In this document: piece after piece, positions 7,457 to 15,639 of the stretch
Position numbering within the stretch: position 1 is the first letter of the stretch
Layout of the letters: each line of letters begins with the position of its first letter
NCBI GenBank assembly: GCA_013152475.1
Contig: JAADGH010000067.1
Span: 1-41,199, forward strand
Reading direction: 5' to 3'
DNA: 41,199 bases
Source: Planctomycetota bacterium
GTDB taxonomy: Bacteria > Planctomycetota > Brocadiia > JAADGH01
Position numbers and translations under genes: made by a program
Notes under the pieces: generated by a model
Told to the model about the DNA's origin: nothing
Database searches by the model: none
The model's input: the letters and a program-made list of their open reading frames with translations, nothing else

Positions 7457-8650
7457 CTAATCCTTTCGCCCGTTGCACTTCTTATGGACTCGCGCGAAGG
7501 CATCGGCGGCGAATTCGAGGTCCTCCGGGGTGTGGGCGGCGGATATCTGGACGCGAATCCGCGCCTTGCCCTTTGGGACAACGGGGTAGCTGAACCCGAT
7601 GACATAGATTCCCTCGTCGAGCAGCATCTCCGCCATCGTCGTCGCGAGCTGGGCCTCGCCGAGCATGATCGGGACGATGGGGTGGTCCCCTTCGGGTATG
7701 TCAAATCCTCTCTCCTTCATCCCTGCGCGGAAGGCCTTGGTGTTCGCCTCCAACCGATCCCGAAGCTCCGTGGACTCGGCGAGGATGTCCAACACGGCGA
7801 TGGACGTGGCCGCAATGGCCGGGGCCAGCGTATTGGAGAAGAGATAGGGCCGCGACCGCTGTCGAAGCATCTCGATGATCTCTTTCCGGCCGGTGGTGAA
7901 CCCGCCCGTGGCGCCGCCAAGGGCCTTGCCCAGGGTGCTGGTGATGACGTCCACGCGGCCCATGACGCCGCGGTACTCGTGGGTCCCGCGGCCCGTCTTG
8001 CCGATGAAGCCGGTGGCGTGGGAGTCGTCCACCATGACGACGGCATCGTATTTGTCGGCGAGATCGCAGATCCCATCGAGCCGCGCAATGGTTCCGTCCA
8101 TGGAGAACACGCCGTCGGTCGCGATCATGCGGTGGCGAGCGCCGGAGGCGTCCTTGAGCTTGGCTTCGAGGTCGCCCATGTCGCAGTTGGCGAAGACGAA
8201 CCGCTGCGCTTTGCACAGGCGGACGCCGTCGATGATGCTGGCATGGTTGAGCTGGTCGCTGATGATGGCATCTTCCGGACCCAGCAGCGCCTCGAAAAGT
8301 CCCCCGTTCGCGTCGAAGCACGAGCTGTAGAGGATGGTATCCTCCGTGCCCATAAATTCGGTGAGCTTGTTCTCCAGTTGCTTGTGAAGCTCCTGCGTGC
8401 CGCAGATGAAGCGGACGGAGCTCAGGCCATAGCCCCAGCGGTCATAGCTGGCGCGGGCGGCGTCGAGGACCCGTGGGTCGTTGGCGAGGCCCAGGTAATT
8501 GTTCGCACAGAGGTTCAGCACCTCCTGCCCGCCGACGACGGTGATACGCGCCGCCTGCGGTGTAGCGATGACGCGCTCCGACTTGTAGAGACCGGCATCA
8601 CGGATTTGCTGCAACTCGGACATTAGGTGTTTCTTGAGCGAGCGAAACAT
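7457..8650 (-). CDS. kbl: 2-amino-3-ketobutyrate CoA ligase (glycine C-acetyltransferase)
   Basis: A 397-aa PLP enzyme of the alpha-oxoamine synthase family, close to the usual 398 aa. It cleaves 2-amino-3-ketobutyrate, the product of threonine dehydrogenase, with CoA into glycine and acetyl-CoA in the cytoplasm. Visible signatures are [13 protein letters not shown] (46-58), [30 protein letters not shown] (207-225) and the PLP-binding [13 protein letters not shown] with Lys242. The ATG at 8650 is chosen over upstream in-frame codons because AAGGAG lies 8 nt upstream and the N-terminus matches the family. It begins 2 bp after the tdh stop, so the two are translationally linked and act in sequence on threonine. 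Confidence 0.96.
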   Translation of the reverse strand: MFRSLKKHLMSELQQIRDAGLYKSERVIATPQAARITVVGGQEVLNLCANNYLGLANDPRVLDAARASYDRWGYGLSSVRFICGTQELHKQLENKLTEFMGTEDTILYSSCFDANGGLFEALLGPEDAIISDQLNHASIIDGVRLCKAQRFVFANCDMGDLEAKLKDASGARHRMIATDGVFSMDGTIARLDGICDLADKYDAVVMVDDSHATGFIGKTGRGTHEYRGVMGRVDVITSTLGKALGGATGGFTTGRKEIIEMLRQRSRPYLFSNTLAPAIAATSIAVLDILAESTELRDRLEANTKAFRAGMKERGFDIPEGDHPIVPIMLGEAQLATTMAEMLLDEGIYVIGFSYPVVPKGKARIRVQISAAHTPEDLEFAADAFARVHKKCNGRKD

Positions 8651-8652
8651 GT

Positions 8653-9699
8653 TCAGGCTCCTTGCTCTTCCGACCAGTTCAGGATCACTTTCCCGCATTC
8701 CTTCGACCGCATGACCTCGAATCCCTTCTCGAACTCGGTGTAGTGGAACCGATGGGTGATGACGGGCAGGATATCGAGCCCGCCCTGGATCATCACGGTC
8801 ATCTTGTACCACGTCTCATACATCTCTCGTCCGTAGATGCCTTTGAGCGTCAATCCGTTGAACACGACGAGATTCCAATCGACCTCCGTCTTTGGAAGGA
8901 GACCAAGCATGGCGATTTTTCCGCCGTGGCACATGTTTTCGAGCATATCGCGAAAGGCCTCCGGGCTGCCCGACATCTCCATCCCTACATCGAAGCCTTC
9001 CTGCATGCCGAGCTCCTTCTGGACCTCCGCGAGGTCTTTCTTGCTCACATCGACGGCCATCGTCGCGCCCATCTTTCGGGCAAGCCTGAGCCGATAGGGG
9101 TTCATGTCGGTCACGACGATATACCGCGCGCCGGCATGCCGGGCAATGGCCGCCGCCATGATCCCGATGGGGCCGGCCCCGGTGACAAGCACATCCTCGC
9201 CGAGCACGTCGAAGGAGAGAGCGGTGTGCGTCGCGTTCCCGAGCGGATCGAAGCAGCTCGTTACCTCCAGCGGGATCGCCGGATCGGCCGCCCACACGTT
9301 CGTAACAGGAATGGACAGGAACTCGGCGAACGCCCCGTCGCGGTTGACGCCCACGCCGCGCGTCTTCGGGCAGAGGTGCCGGCGCCCGGCCAGGCAGTTG
9401 CGGCAGCGCCCGCAGATCAGATGGCCCTCGCCGCTGACCAGGTCGCCGCAGCTATAGTCATGCACGTTCTCGCCGAAGTCCTCCACCACCCCCACGAATT
9501 CATGCCCGATGGTCATGGGTACGGGGATAGTTTTCTGCGCCCACTCGTCCCAGTTCCAGATATGGACGTCCGTCCCGCAGATGCTCGTCTTTTTGATGCG
9601 GATCAGGACATCGTTCTTGCCGACCTCCGGAAGAGGGACGTCTTCCATCCACAGGCCCTCTTCGGCTTTGGCCTTGACCAGCGCCTTCATCGTTCCCAT
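8653..9699 (-). CDS. tdh: L-threonine 3-dehydrogenase
   Basis: A 348-aa zinc- and NAD-dependent medium-chain dehydrogenase that oxidises L-threonine to 2-amino-3-ketobutyrate. It is collinear with the E. coli enzyme: [23 protein letters not shown] (about 41-63), GHEFVG, the structural zinc cysteines of [51 protein letters not shown] for NAD and [14 protein letters not shown] near the C-terminus. The ATG at 9699 has AGGAA 6 nt upstream; an ATG three codons later is an alternative. It is followed immediately by kbl and preceded, 15 bp away, by a creatininase-family gene, so it belongs to the operon reading from 11280. Confidence 0.97.
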   Translation of the reverse strand: MGTMKALVKAKAEEGLWMEDVPLPEVGKNDVLIRIKKTSICGTDVHIWNWDEWAQKTIPVPMTIGHEFVGVVEDFGENVHDYSCGDLVSGEGHLICGRCRNCLAGRRHLCPKTRGVGVNRDGAFAEFLSIPVTNVWAADPAIPLEVTSCFDPLGNATHTALSFDVLGEDVLVTGAGPIGIMAAAIARHAGARYIVVTDMNPYRLRLARKMGATMAVDVSKKDLAEVQKELGMQEGFDVGMEMSGSPEAFRDMLENMCHGGKIAMLGLLPKTEVDWNLVVFNGLTLKGIYGREMYETWYKMTVMIQGGLDILPVITHRFHYTEFEKGFEVMRSKECGKVILNWSEEQGA

Positions 9700-9714
9700 G
9701 CGCGTTCCTGTCTG

Positions 9715-10428
9715 CTATGTTTGTTGCTTCTTCAGCTTCGCCACCTCGGCGAACGTGGCCTCGATGTACTCCACCGAGCGATCGACCCATTGCGCCACGT
9801 TCTGCTTCGACTGCTCCGGGTCGGCCTCGGACGGCTTGCCCCATACGCCGGTGGGGGAGAGCTTCTTCAGGCTGACGTAGTCGATATACTCCCGGCCGTA
9901 GTCGGGGGTGAAGTCCTCCGCCCCCTCTTTGACCAGCTCGGGCTTATAGGCCATCATGCTGCTCGTCTCGCCCTTGCCGGAGTGGATGTCCGGGGGAATG
10001 GCGCTCGTGTCGCGAGGCATCGTGCCGTGGCTCATGATGACCATGAGGTCGGGGTGGCGGAAGTTGATGTCGCGGATGGTGGGCTTGAGCACCCAGTTGC
10101 CGCCGTGCGAGCTGCAGATCACAAACTTCCGAAAACCTTGATGGGCAAGCGAAAGGATGATCTCCTCCACCACGATCGCCAGTGTCGGCGGCCGGATCGA
10201 GACGGAGCCTTTGAAGTCCAGGTGCTCCTGCGAGTTGCTGAACGGCAGCGCGGGAAGGAGGTAGGCGTTCAGCTTCTCGGCGATCATGCGCCCGCCGCGG
10301 TCGGCGGCGAAGAAATCCGTGCCGAGGGGGAGGTGGTGGCCGTGTTGTTCGATGGCCCCAATCGGGATGACCACAATATCCACCCCGCTTTCCTCGACCT
10401 CTTTCCACGTGTTCTCGACGGTCATCAT
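9715..10428 (-). CDS. Creatininase family amidohydrolase
   Basis: A 237-aa cytoplasmic metal-dependent hydrolase. The family includes creatininase, mycofactocin MftE and formamide hydrolases of pterin and flavin precursors, which open cyclic or simple amides. Metal ligands are visible: PIGAIEQHGHHLPLGTD gives Glu27, His29 and Asp38; SSHGGNW and HSGKGETSMM supply the later His and Glu. The ATG at 10428 follows AAAGGAG with 9 nt spacing; an upstream ATG at 10509 would place the octamer repeat inside the protein and is rejected. It sits upstream of tdh and kbl in the same direction. The substrate is unknown; a link to amino-acid or cofactor breakdown is suggested only by neighbourhood. Confidence 0.88.
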   Translation of the reverse strand: MMTVENTWKEVEESGVDIVVIPIGAIEQHGHHLPLGTDFFAADRGGRMIAEKLNAYLLPALPFSNSQEHLDFKGSVSIRPPTLAIVVEEIILSLAHQGFRKFVICSSHGGNWVLKPTIRDINFRHPDLMVIMSHGTMPRDTSAIPPDIHSGKGETSSMMAYKPELVKEGAEDFTPDYGREYIDYVSLKKLSPTGVWGKPSEADPEQSKQNVAQWVDRSVEYIEATFAEVAKLKKQQT

Positions 10429-10460
10429 GTCGGGACTCTCCTTTGAGAGGTTAGGGGAAT

Positions 10461-10532
10461 GGAGTAATGGAGTGTTGGAGTAATGGGCTGATGGATTCTG
10501 GGTTTCCAATACTCCACTACTCCATCACTCCA
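10461..10532. repeat. Two facing arrays of degenerate 8-bp repeats
   Basis: From 10461 the sequence reads in 8-bp units GGAGTAAT, GGAGTGTT, GGAGTAAT, GGGCTGAT, GGATTCTG; from 10509 it reads ATACTCCA, CTACTCCA, TCACTCCA. The second array is roughly the reverse complement of the first, so transcripts could fold into an imperfect long hairpin. It fills most of the 105-bp gap between the creatininase gene and the upstream gene of the operon and could terminate, attenuate or stabilise the message. Confidence 0.65.
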
Positions 10533-10533
10533 G

Positions 10534-11280
10534 TCACTGTATGAACGGTGGCTCCCCCTGAATCTCATCGATCAGCTTGCCGGCTTTGCCAAGCTCTTCC
10601 TCCGAGCCGCGCAGGCAGAGATAGACGGCCCCCTCCGCGCCACCGATACCGCCCGCCGCGATGGGCGTGGCGTCCACGCCGGTGAGGACCTTGAGGGCCT
10701 CGATCTCGGTGATGACATCGCCCATGAGCGGCCAGAGCGTCGGCGTCACGCGCGCCGTGGGATCGTTGTTGATCATCTTCGCCGCTGCCTGGAGATCGGT
10801 CGGCACGCTTTTTTCCAGGCCGATGGGGATGACCAGACGAATGCGCCGTGCGATGATCGTGCCGTAGGTCGCGCCGATGGTCCCGCCGGTCTGATGGCCG
10901 ATGAGCAGCGCCGCCTGCTTCTTCTCCCAGTTGAGCGCGTTCGCGCCCTTGATGAAGACGTCGCCGGACTTCATATCGCCGACCGCTTCCGTGGCCACGG
11001 CCCCCTCGACTTTTTGCCCGTCGCGGAGAACCACGTCGGGGATGCTTCCTCCGGTTTTCCCTGCCTTGTCGGCCTTGGCGGGGAAGGTGGTGCCGGTGCA
11101 ATATTGCGTTTTGTCAATTTTCTCGCCTAAGATTTCCTCGACGATGTATCCGTTCGTCGTTCCCTTCGCAATCGCTACCGTCCCCTGCTTCAGCGCGTTT
11201 TGGACGAAGTCCAGCGCCGCCACGCCCTTTGCGATCAGCCGCTTCGATTCCGACACGGTCAGTACCACGTTCGTGCGCAT
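10534..11280 (-). CDS. Conserved-looking protein of unknown function
   Basis: A 248-aa soluble protein with no signal peptide or membrane segment. The ATG at 11280 follows TAGGAG with 6 nt spacing. The sequence is rich in glycine turns typical of an enzyme with a nucleotide- or sugar-binding fold: AIAKGTTNGYIVEEILG (35-51), SIPDVVLRDG, DVFIKGANALN, GHQTGGTIGATYG and VDATPIAAGGIGGAEGAVYL. I do not recognise the family. It is the first gene of the minus-strand unit that continues, after the 8-bp repeat arrays, with the creatininase homologue, tdh and kbl, so a metabolic role near threonine or amide breakdown is a reasonable guess from position only. Confidence 0.75.
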   Translation of the reverse strand: MRTNVVLTVSESKRLIAKGVAALDFVQNALKQGTVAIAKGTTNGYIVEEILGEKIDKTQYCTGTTFPAKADKAGKTGGSIPDVVLRDGQKVEGAVATEAVGDMKSGDVFIKGANALNWEKKQAALLIGHQTGGTIGATYGTIIARRIRLVIPIGLEKSVPTDLQAAAKMINNDPTARVTPTLWPLMGDVITEIEALKVLTGVDATPIAAGGIGGAEGAVYLCLRGSEEELGKAGKLIDEIQGEPPFIQ

Positions 11281-11333
11281 AGGTTTCTCCTATTTCGCAA
11301 AACAGAATATCAATGAGCTCGACTACCGGCGTA

Positions 11334-11361
11334 AGTATATCGGGGCCGGGGTTGGATTCAA
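11334..11361 (-). promoter_or_regulatory. Candidate sigma-70 promoter of the tdh-kbl operon
   Basis: On the minus strand TTGAAT (11356-11361), 16-bp spacer, TATACT (11334-11339), about 55 nt upstream of the first ATG at 11280. It lies in the gap after the cysteine synthase stop, suggesting the operon starts here rather than reading through. Confidence 0.5.
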
Positions 11362-11389
11362 GACAAAAAGCGGAAGACTCAATGCCCGG

Positions 11390-12298
11390 TTACGGTGGGC
11401 ACTTCGCGCAGATGGCCCGGAAGAGCGTGGTGCTCAGGTAGCGGTCGCCTCGGTCGGGAAGGATGACGACGATCGTGCCGGCGTCCATCTGGCCGGCGAC
11501 ACGCCGGGCCGCGGCGACGGCCGCGCCGCTCGACATGCCGACGAACAACCCCTCGTCTCGCGCAAGCTCCCTTGCCGTTCCGAAGGCGTCGCCGTCTTCG
11601 ATAACGATCTTCTCGTCCAACTGTGTAGGATCGTAGATCTCAGGGACGATGGACTCGGACATGTTCTTCAGGCCCTGCACGGTGTGTCCCTCCGTCGGCT
11701 CCACCCCGACGACTTTGACCTCCGGCTTCTTTTCCTTCAGGAACTTGCCCGTGCCCATGAGCGTTCCGCCTGTGCCCATGCCGGCGATAAACACGTCTAC
11801 CTCGCCGTTCGTTTGTGCGAATATTTCCGGTCCGGTGGTTTCGTAGTGCGAAAGCGCGTTGTTCCCGTTTGCGAACTGGTTGGGCATGTAATACTTGTCC
11901 GGCTCCGCCTCCAGCGTCTCATGCGCTCTGCGAATGGCCCCATCCGTGGACTCCCGCGCGGGCGTGAGCACGACCTCGGCATTGTGGGCCTCGAGGATGC
12001 GCTGCCGCTCGGTGCTGACGCACTCCGGCATGAACAGCTTCACACGGTACCCCTTCGCCGCGCCGATCATGGCCAGGGCGATGCCTGTGTTCCCCGATGT
12101 GGGTTCCAGGACGATCTTGTCCTTGGTCAGCTCGCCGGATTCTTCAGCCTTTTTCAGCATGTAGTAGGCAGGCCGGTCCTTGATGGACCCGCCGGGGTTG
12201 ACCCCCTCCAGCTTCCCAAGGATTCTTACCTTCGGGTTGCCGTTCGAATGGTTCAGCTCGACAAGGGGGGTGTTTCCGATGGCGGAAAAGACACTCAT
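11390..12298 (-). CDS. cysM: Cysteine synthase, CysM-like
   Basis: A 302-aa PLP enzyme of the cysteine synthase/cystathionine beta-synthase fold. It makes cysteine from O-acetylserine (or a related activated serine) and a sulfur donor in the cytoplasm. Signatures: GNTPLVEL near the start, NPGGSIKDRPA with the PLP Lys40, EPTSGNTGIALA for substrate binding, GMGTGGTLMGTG for the PLP phosphate and GMSSGAAVAA near the C-terminus. The length and the segment EGHTVQGLKNM fit the short CysM/CysK-B branch better than CysK, but the donor specificity cannot be read. The ATG at 12298 has GGAGG 9 nt upstream. The gene lies 36 bp downstream of the PL11 lyase gene and may be read with it. Confidence 0.9.
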   Translation of the reverse strand: MSVFSAIGNTPLVELNHSNGNPKVRILGKLEGVNPGGSIKDRPAYYMLKKAEESGELTKDKIVLEPTSGNTGIALAMIGAAKGYRVKLFMPECVSTERQRILEAHNAEVVLTPARESTDGAIRRAHETLEAEPDKYYMPNQFANGNNALSHYETTGPEIFAQTNGEVDVFIAGMGTGGTLMGTGKFLKEKKPEVKVVGVEPTEGHTVQGLKNMSESIVPEIYDPTQLDEKIVIEDGDAFGTARELARDEGLFVGMSSGAAVAAARRVAGQMDAGTIVVILPDRGDRYLSTTLFRAICAKCPP

Positions 12299-12334
12299 CA
12301 GCGTTTGCCTCCAGGCTCTGATACAAGACCAAAT

Positions 12335-15300
12335 CTATTTTACCGGAACAAGCATAAGGCAGTCCACATTCATCCCCTTGCCGTCGAGATTGGTCATGCG
12401 GATTGTGTGCGTCCCGGTCTTGAGCTTCCACGCGATGGGCTTGCCGGACGCATCCTTGACGAAGGCGTGGTCCCAGTCGTTCTCCCTCTTGCCCCCGAAC
12501 CCGCCGGTGGCCGGAAAGACCACGCGGTCGCCGGCCTTCTTTCCGTCCATCTGGAAGGCGCGAACGGAATCGTGGGGCGTGCAGTACCGAACGGCAACGC
12601 GATACTGTCCGGCCTTGGGCGCAGCGATCTTCCACTCGATCCAGTGCCCCTTGTCGTCCCAGTGGGAGATGGCCTTCTTCGACGCGCCGGCCTTGTCGGT
12701 GCGGATTCTTACCTTGCCCCCGCCCTGGGCGGAAATGGTCTCGGCCTCGACCATCGGCAGGCCGGTCGGGATCTTCGCGGGAACCCGGATCGGCACGCGG
12801 CCCCGAAGCGTCACCTCGTGTTCCGCCCGCGTCGGCAGCGGTCCGACGGGGTCCGTCGGCAGCCTGTCCTCCGTCGATGGAGTGGTCGCTGCATGCACCT
12901 TCCCCGAGAACGTCCCGAGGATCAGCCGCTCGCCGCCGAAGTCTGCATCGCTGGCCAGCGCCGCCGTCATGACCGAGCGCCCCCCCGGCGCAACGTTGAC
13001 GTCGAAGGCATTCGGCTCCATGCGGAGCCCATCGCACGCCAACTTCAACCGTCCGGTTACCGCCCGGCCCAGCGGGGCCGTGATGACGGCGCGGCAGGTC
13101 CTCTTCTCGTCCTCGCCGGTCATTACCGTCAGGTTCAGCCCCGGCCAGTGGGCCTCAAGGCAGTAGGACGTCATAGGCTCCTTGGTATAGCCCATCGTGT
13201 CCATCGTGACATCTGCGCGGTAGATGGGATCTTGGAGGAGGCACACCCGCCGGTCCGTGGCCGGGATGGTGGTCGAGTAGATGCGTATCTCGCCGGGGAA
13301 CGACGCGATGACCTCCTCGCGCCAGTCGCCGATAACGTCGGCGATCAGTACCCGGCCGGCGCCGATGTGCGCCACATTGCCCCCGGCGTAGTCAAAGATT
13401 TTGCCTCCCCTCAGAATCTCCTTCTGCAGGTCCGCATCCCAGTAGATGGGGTTGAGGCTGTAGGTCTTCGGGAGGAGGGGCTTGTCGAACCAGAGCAGTT
13501 TGCCGTTTGCCGCCCACAGCCACGGCCCCTTGCGGATGCTCGGCTTCTTGGACAGGCAGTCCAGTCCGAAGCATTCCAGGCCGGGTACCGTGGGGTCGAT
13601 GTCCGCGCACATGCCGGCAGCGTGGATGTGCCGCGTCGGCTCGCCGAAGCCCCAGATGAACTTCCCCGTGGGCGCATCGACCAGGCACATGCCGTTCTTC
13701 TGCGCGTGCGTCTCGACCCCGTAGTAGATCTCGAGGCCCGGACGGTGCGGGTCGATGTCGCCGACATAGCCATGGTCGTTGTGTCCCATGCCGGTGGTCC
13801 ACAGCGGAATTCCGTTGTCGTCGAGCATGATGCTGCCGAGCATGACCTCGTCGCGCCCGTCGTTGTCCACGTCGATGGCGTGGGTAAAGTGTTCGCCCTG
13901 TCCCCAGTACCGGCGTGGCAGCTTCTCGTTGTCATACTTCCAGAGCAGCTTGAGTTTGCCGTCCTTGAACTGGTAGGCGTGGACCTTCATGCGTCCGTAG
14001 GTGCCGCGCAGCGCCAGCAGGCAGGGCGTCTTTCCGTCCAGGTAGGCGACGGCCATCTGGTTGCGAGAGGCAACATTGTAGCTACGGAATCCATCGCGTG
14101 ATGGCCATGGCGCCCGGTCCAGCTCCTTGCCGGTCATGCCGTCCCAGACCACCATCCATTCGGGACCGGACGTCACGCGGCCCTCTTCTTTCTCGTTTCT
14201 CGGGTCGCCCTCGCCGATCTTCGCGGCCACCTCCGCCTTGCCGTCGCCGTCGAGGTCGTGGGCGATGAAGGGCGAGTACCAGATTCCGCGCTCGATGGCC
14301 CAGCCGAGGTCGTTGCGCCAGAGCAGCTTGCCGTCGTGCGTGTAGGCCTCGATTTTGTAGGTGTCCGGCGACCGATACCAATACGAGCCGCACGGATCGA
14401 TGTTCTTCTCCGGCTGCTTGATGACGTAGTCGAGGCGCGTGTCGCCGTCGAGATCGACGAAGCCGATCTTCTGGAACTTGTGGTCGCCGTCCAGCTTGAC
14501 GCTGACGTAGGGCGCCGGGCCCTTGCACACGGCGGTTTTCGCGCTGCCCTCCGGGCTGCGGGGGCGCTGGCCGAAGAGCTTCTCGAAGAACCCCTCCTTC
14601 GCACCGGCCGGCCGGACGGTGTAAACGGGCGTGGCATCGGCCGGGGCGCTTGTGTCCAGGAAATCTGTCGTCTCGCGGACGGGAGCGCCGTTCACTTTGA
14701 CCTGCTGCCCCCCCTCGATCTTGCGGAATACGTCGAAGGCGATGTCCGCCGGATCGCCCTTGAGCAGGCGCCAACCGACATAGACCCCCTGCGGGGTCCG
14801 CATCGCAACGACGCCACGATCCAGTCGCTCCTCGCGCCGGGACTTGGCCCATCCCTTGACACGTGGTCGCGAGCCCAAGACTTTTGCAATATACTCCGGG
14901 CCGGAGGGATAGAGGACGATGCAGTCGTAGTAGCAGGAGCCGCGGCCGTCGGGATTGTCCGCAGCATACCGGTCGTCCACCCAGAGCTCGAACTTGCCGT
15001 CCTCGATCCGGACATCTCGGGCGATAATGCCGCCGCTGCTCTTTTGCCAGGTCTTGCCGTCGCGCGAAACCCCGATCGGGCGTGTTCGGGCCGATAGCTC
15101 GATGTCGTACGTGCCTTTGGGAATGCCCGTCAGGACGGTGTGAAGCACGGGGGCGCCTTCCTCGCCGGATTTGCGGTCCGCCATGACGCGCGGGCTCTGC
15201 AGCACGACGCCCCCCGACCATTTCTTGTGCGCGTCCTTGTCGGTGCTCCAGAGGTTCCATTTGTCCTTCGATGCTTTGTCCTTCTGCCAGGCACCCTTCG

Positions 15301-15442
15301 GCGTGGTCCAGTTCTCGACCTCGAAGCGCAGCGTGCCTTCCGGGTCTCCTGCGGCAAGCGCCGCAGCGCGACCAAGGGGAATCAGCAGGAACACTGTTAG
15401 ACACAAAGCGCAACCGAGTGCCGTAATCCGTTTGCGATCCAT
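12335..15442 (-). CDS. Rhamnogalacturonan lyase, family PL11, secreted
   Basis: A 1035-aa exported enzyme. The ATG at 15442 follows AGGAG and opens a signal peptide (to about residue 30, RAAALAAG). Residues 35-190 resemble a carbohydrate-binding sandwich (FEVENWTTPKGAW; YYDCIVLYPSG). The PL11 core begins with LDRGVVAMRTPQGVYVGWRLL and continues with the eight-bladed propeller and Ca-type repeats (DLDGDTRLDYV; HDLDGDGKAEVAAKIGEGD; SGPEWMVVWDGMTGKEL). PL11 enzymes cleave the rhamnose-galacturonate backbone of pectin by beta-elimination. A C-terminal CBM6/CBM35-like module (VEAETISAQGGGKVRI; then NDWDHAF) ends the protein. It starts from its own promoter and is followed by cysM. The protein is longer than a bare PL11 core because of the two binding modules. 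Confidence 0.9.
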   Translation of the reverse strand: MDRKRITALGCALCLTVFLLIPLGRAAALAAGDPEGTLRFEVENWTTPKGAWQKDKASKDKWNLWSTDKDAHKKWSGGVVLQSPRVMADRKSGEEGAPVLHTVLTGIPKGTYDIELSARTRPIGVSRDGKTWQKSSGGIIARDVRIEDGKFELWVDDRYAADNPDGRGSCYYDCIVLYPSGPEYIAKVLGSRPRVKGWAKSRREERLDRGVVAMRTPQGVYVGWRLLKGDPADIAFDVFRKIEGGQQVKVNGAPVRETTDFLDTSAPADATPVYTVRPAGAKEGFFEKLFGQRPRSPEGSAKTAVCKGPAPYVSVKLDGDHKFQKIGFVDLDGDTRLDYVIKQPEKNIDPCGSYWYRSPDTYKIEAYTHDGKLLWRNDLGWAIERGIWYSPFIAHDLDGDGKAEVAAKIGEGDPRNEKEEGRVTSGPEWMVVWDGMTGKELDRAPWPSRDGFRSYNVASRNQMAVAYLDGKTPCLLALRGTYGRMKVHAYQFKDGKLKLLWKYDNEKLPRRYWGQGEHFTHAIDVDNDGRDEVMLGSIMLDDNGIPLWTTGMGHNDHGYVGDIDPHRPGLEIYYGVETHAQKNGMCLVDAPTGKFIWGFGEPTRHIHAAGMCADIDPTVPGLECFGLDCLSKKPSIRKGPWLWAANGKLLWFDKPLLPKTYSLNPIYWDADLQKEILRGGKIFDYAGGNVAHIGAGRVLIADVIGDWREEVIASFPGEIRIYSTTIPATDRRVCLLQDPIYRADVTMDTMGYTKEPMTSYCLEAHWPGLNLTVMTGEDEKRTCRAVITAPLGRAVTGRLKLACDGLRMEPNAFDVNVAPGGRSVMTAALASDADFGGERLILGTFSGKVHAATTPSTEDRLPTDPVGPLPTRAEHEVTLRGRVPIRVPAKIPTGLPMVEAETISAQGGGKVRIRTDKAGASKKAISHWDDKGHWIEWKIAAPKAGQYRVAVRYCTPHDSVRAFQMDGKKAGDRVVFPATGGFGGKRENDWDHAFVKDASGKPIAWKLKTGTHTIRMTNLDGKGMNVDCLMLVPVK

Positions 15443-15486
15443 TTTCTCTCCTCGAAGTGGGAACTCAATCCATCCGCACCGGTAAC

Positions 15487-15515
15487 ACATTACAGAGTTT
15501 GGGTGGGTGTGTCAA
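15487..15515 (-). promoter_or_regulatory. Candidate promoter of the PL11 lyase gene
   Basis: TTGACA (15510-15515, minus strand), 17-bp spacer, TAATGT (15487-15492). Perfect -35 and spacing, weak -10; leader about 40 nt to the ATG at 15442. Confidence 0.4.
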
Positions 15516-15533
15516 GCACGTCGGGAAAGGAGG

Positions 15534-15570
15534 CCCGCGATGACACAGCGGGGGCGATGGGGAAACTCCT
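15534..15570. repeat. Dispersed intergenic repeat, copy A
   Basis: This 37-bp segment matches 30463-30499 at 32 of 37 positions (shared blocks CCCGC, ATGACAC, and ATGGGGAAACTCCT). In both places it is intergenic and a TTGACA box follows 12-14 bp downstream. In this copy the opposing arm (GGGAAAGGAGG just upstream) is a degenerate partner of the terminal GGGGAAACTCCT. Confidence 0.7.
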
Positions 15571-15584
15571 CGCGGCGGTTCCAG

Positions 15585-15613
15585 TTGACACCGATCTGCT
15601 GCGGTGATATGAT
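15585..15613 (+). promoter_or_regulatory. Strong sigma-70 promoter of the hexahaem propeller gene
   Basis: TTGACA (15585-15590), exactly 17 bp, TATGAT (15608-15613); only one base differs from consensus. The ATG at 15640 lies about 20 nt after the expected start of transcription, giving a short leader. Confidence 0.7.
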
Positions 15614-15639
15614 TCGTCCGATCACTTGGACAAAAGCTC

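Noticed and set aside
7159..7593. 144-codon plus-strand frame between the lyase and kbl
   Set aside because: Overlaps the end of kbl antisense and shows no recognisable protein features; the minus-strand small ORF explains the region better.
8662..10446. 594-codon plus-strand open frame
   Set aside because: Antisense to tdh and the creatininase-family gene, both clearly recognisable.
10901..14101. Long open frame on the plus strand (1066 codons)
   Set aside because: It is antisense to cysM and the PL11 lyase gene, has no domain-like sequence, and long shadow frames are expected at this GC content.
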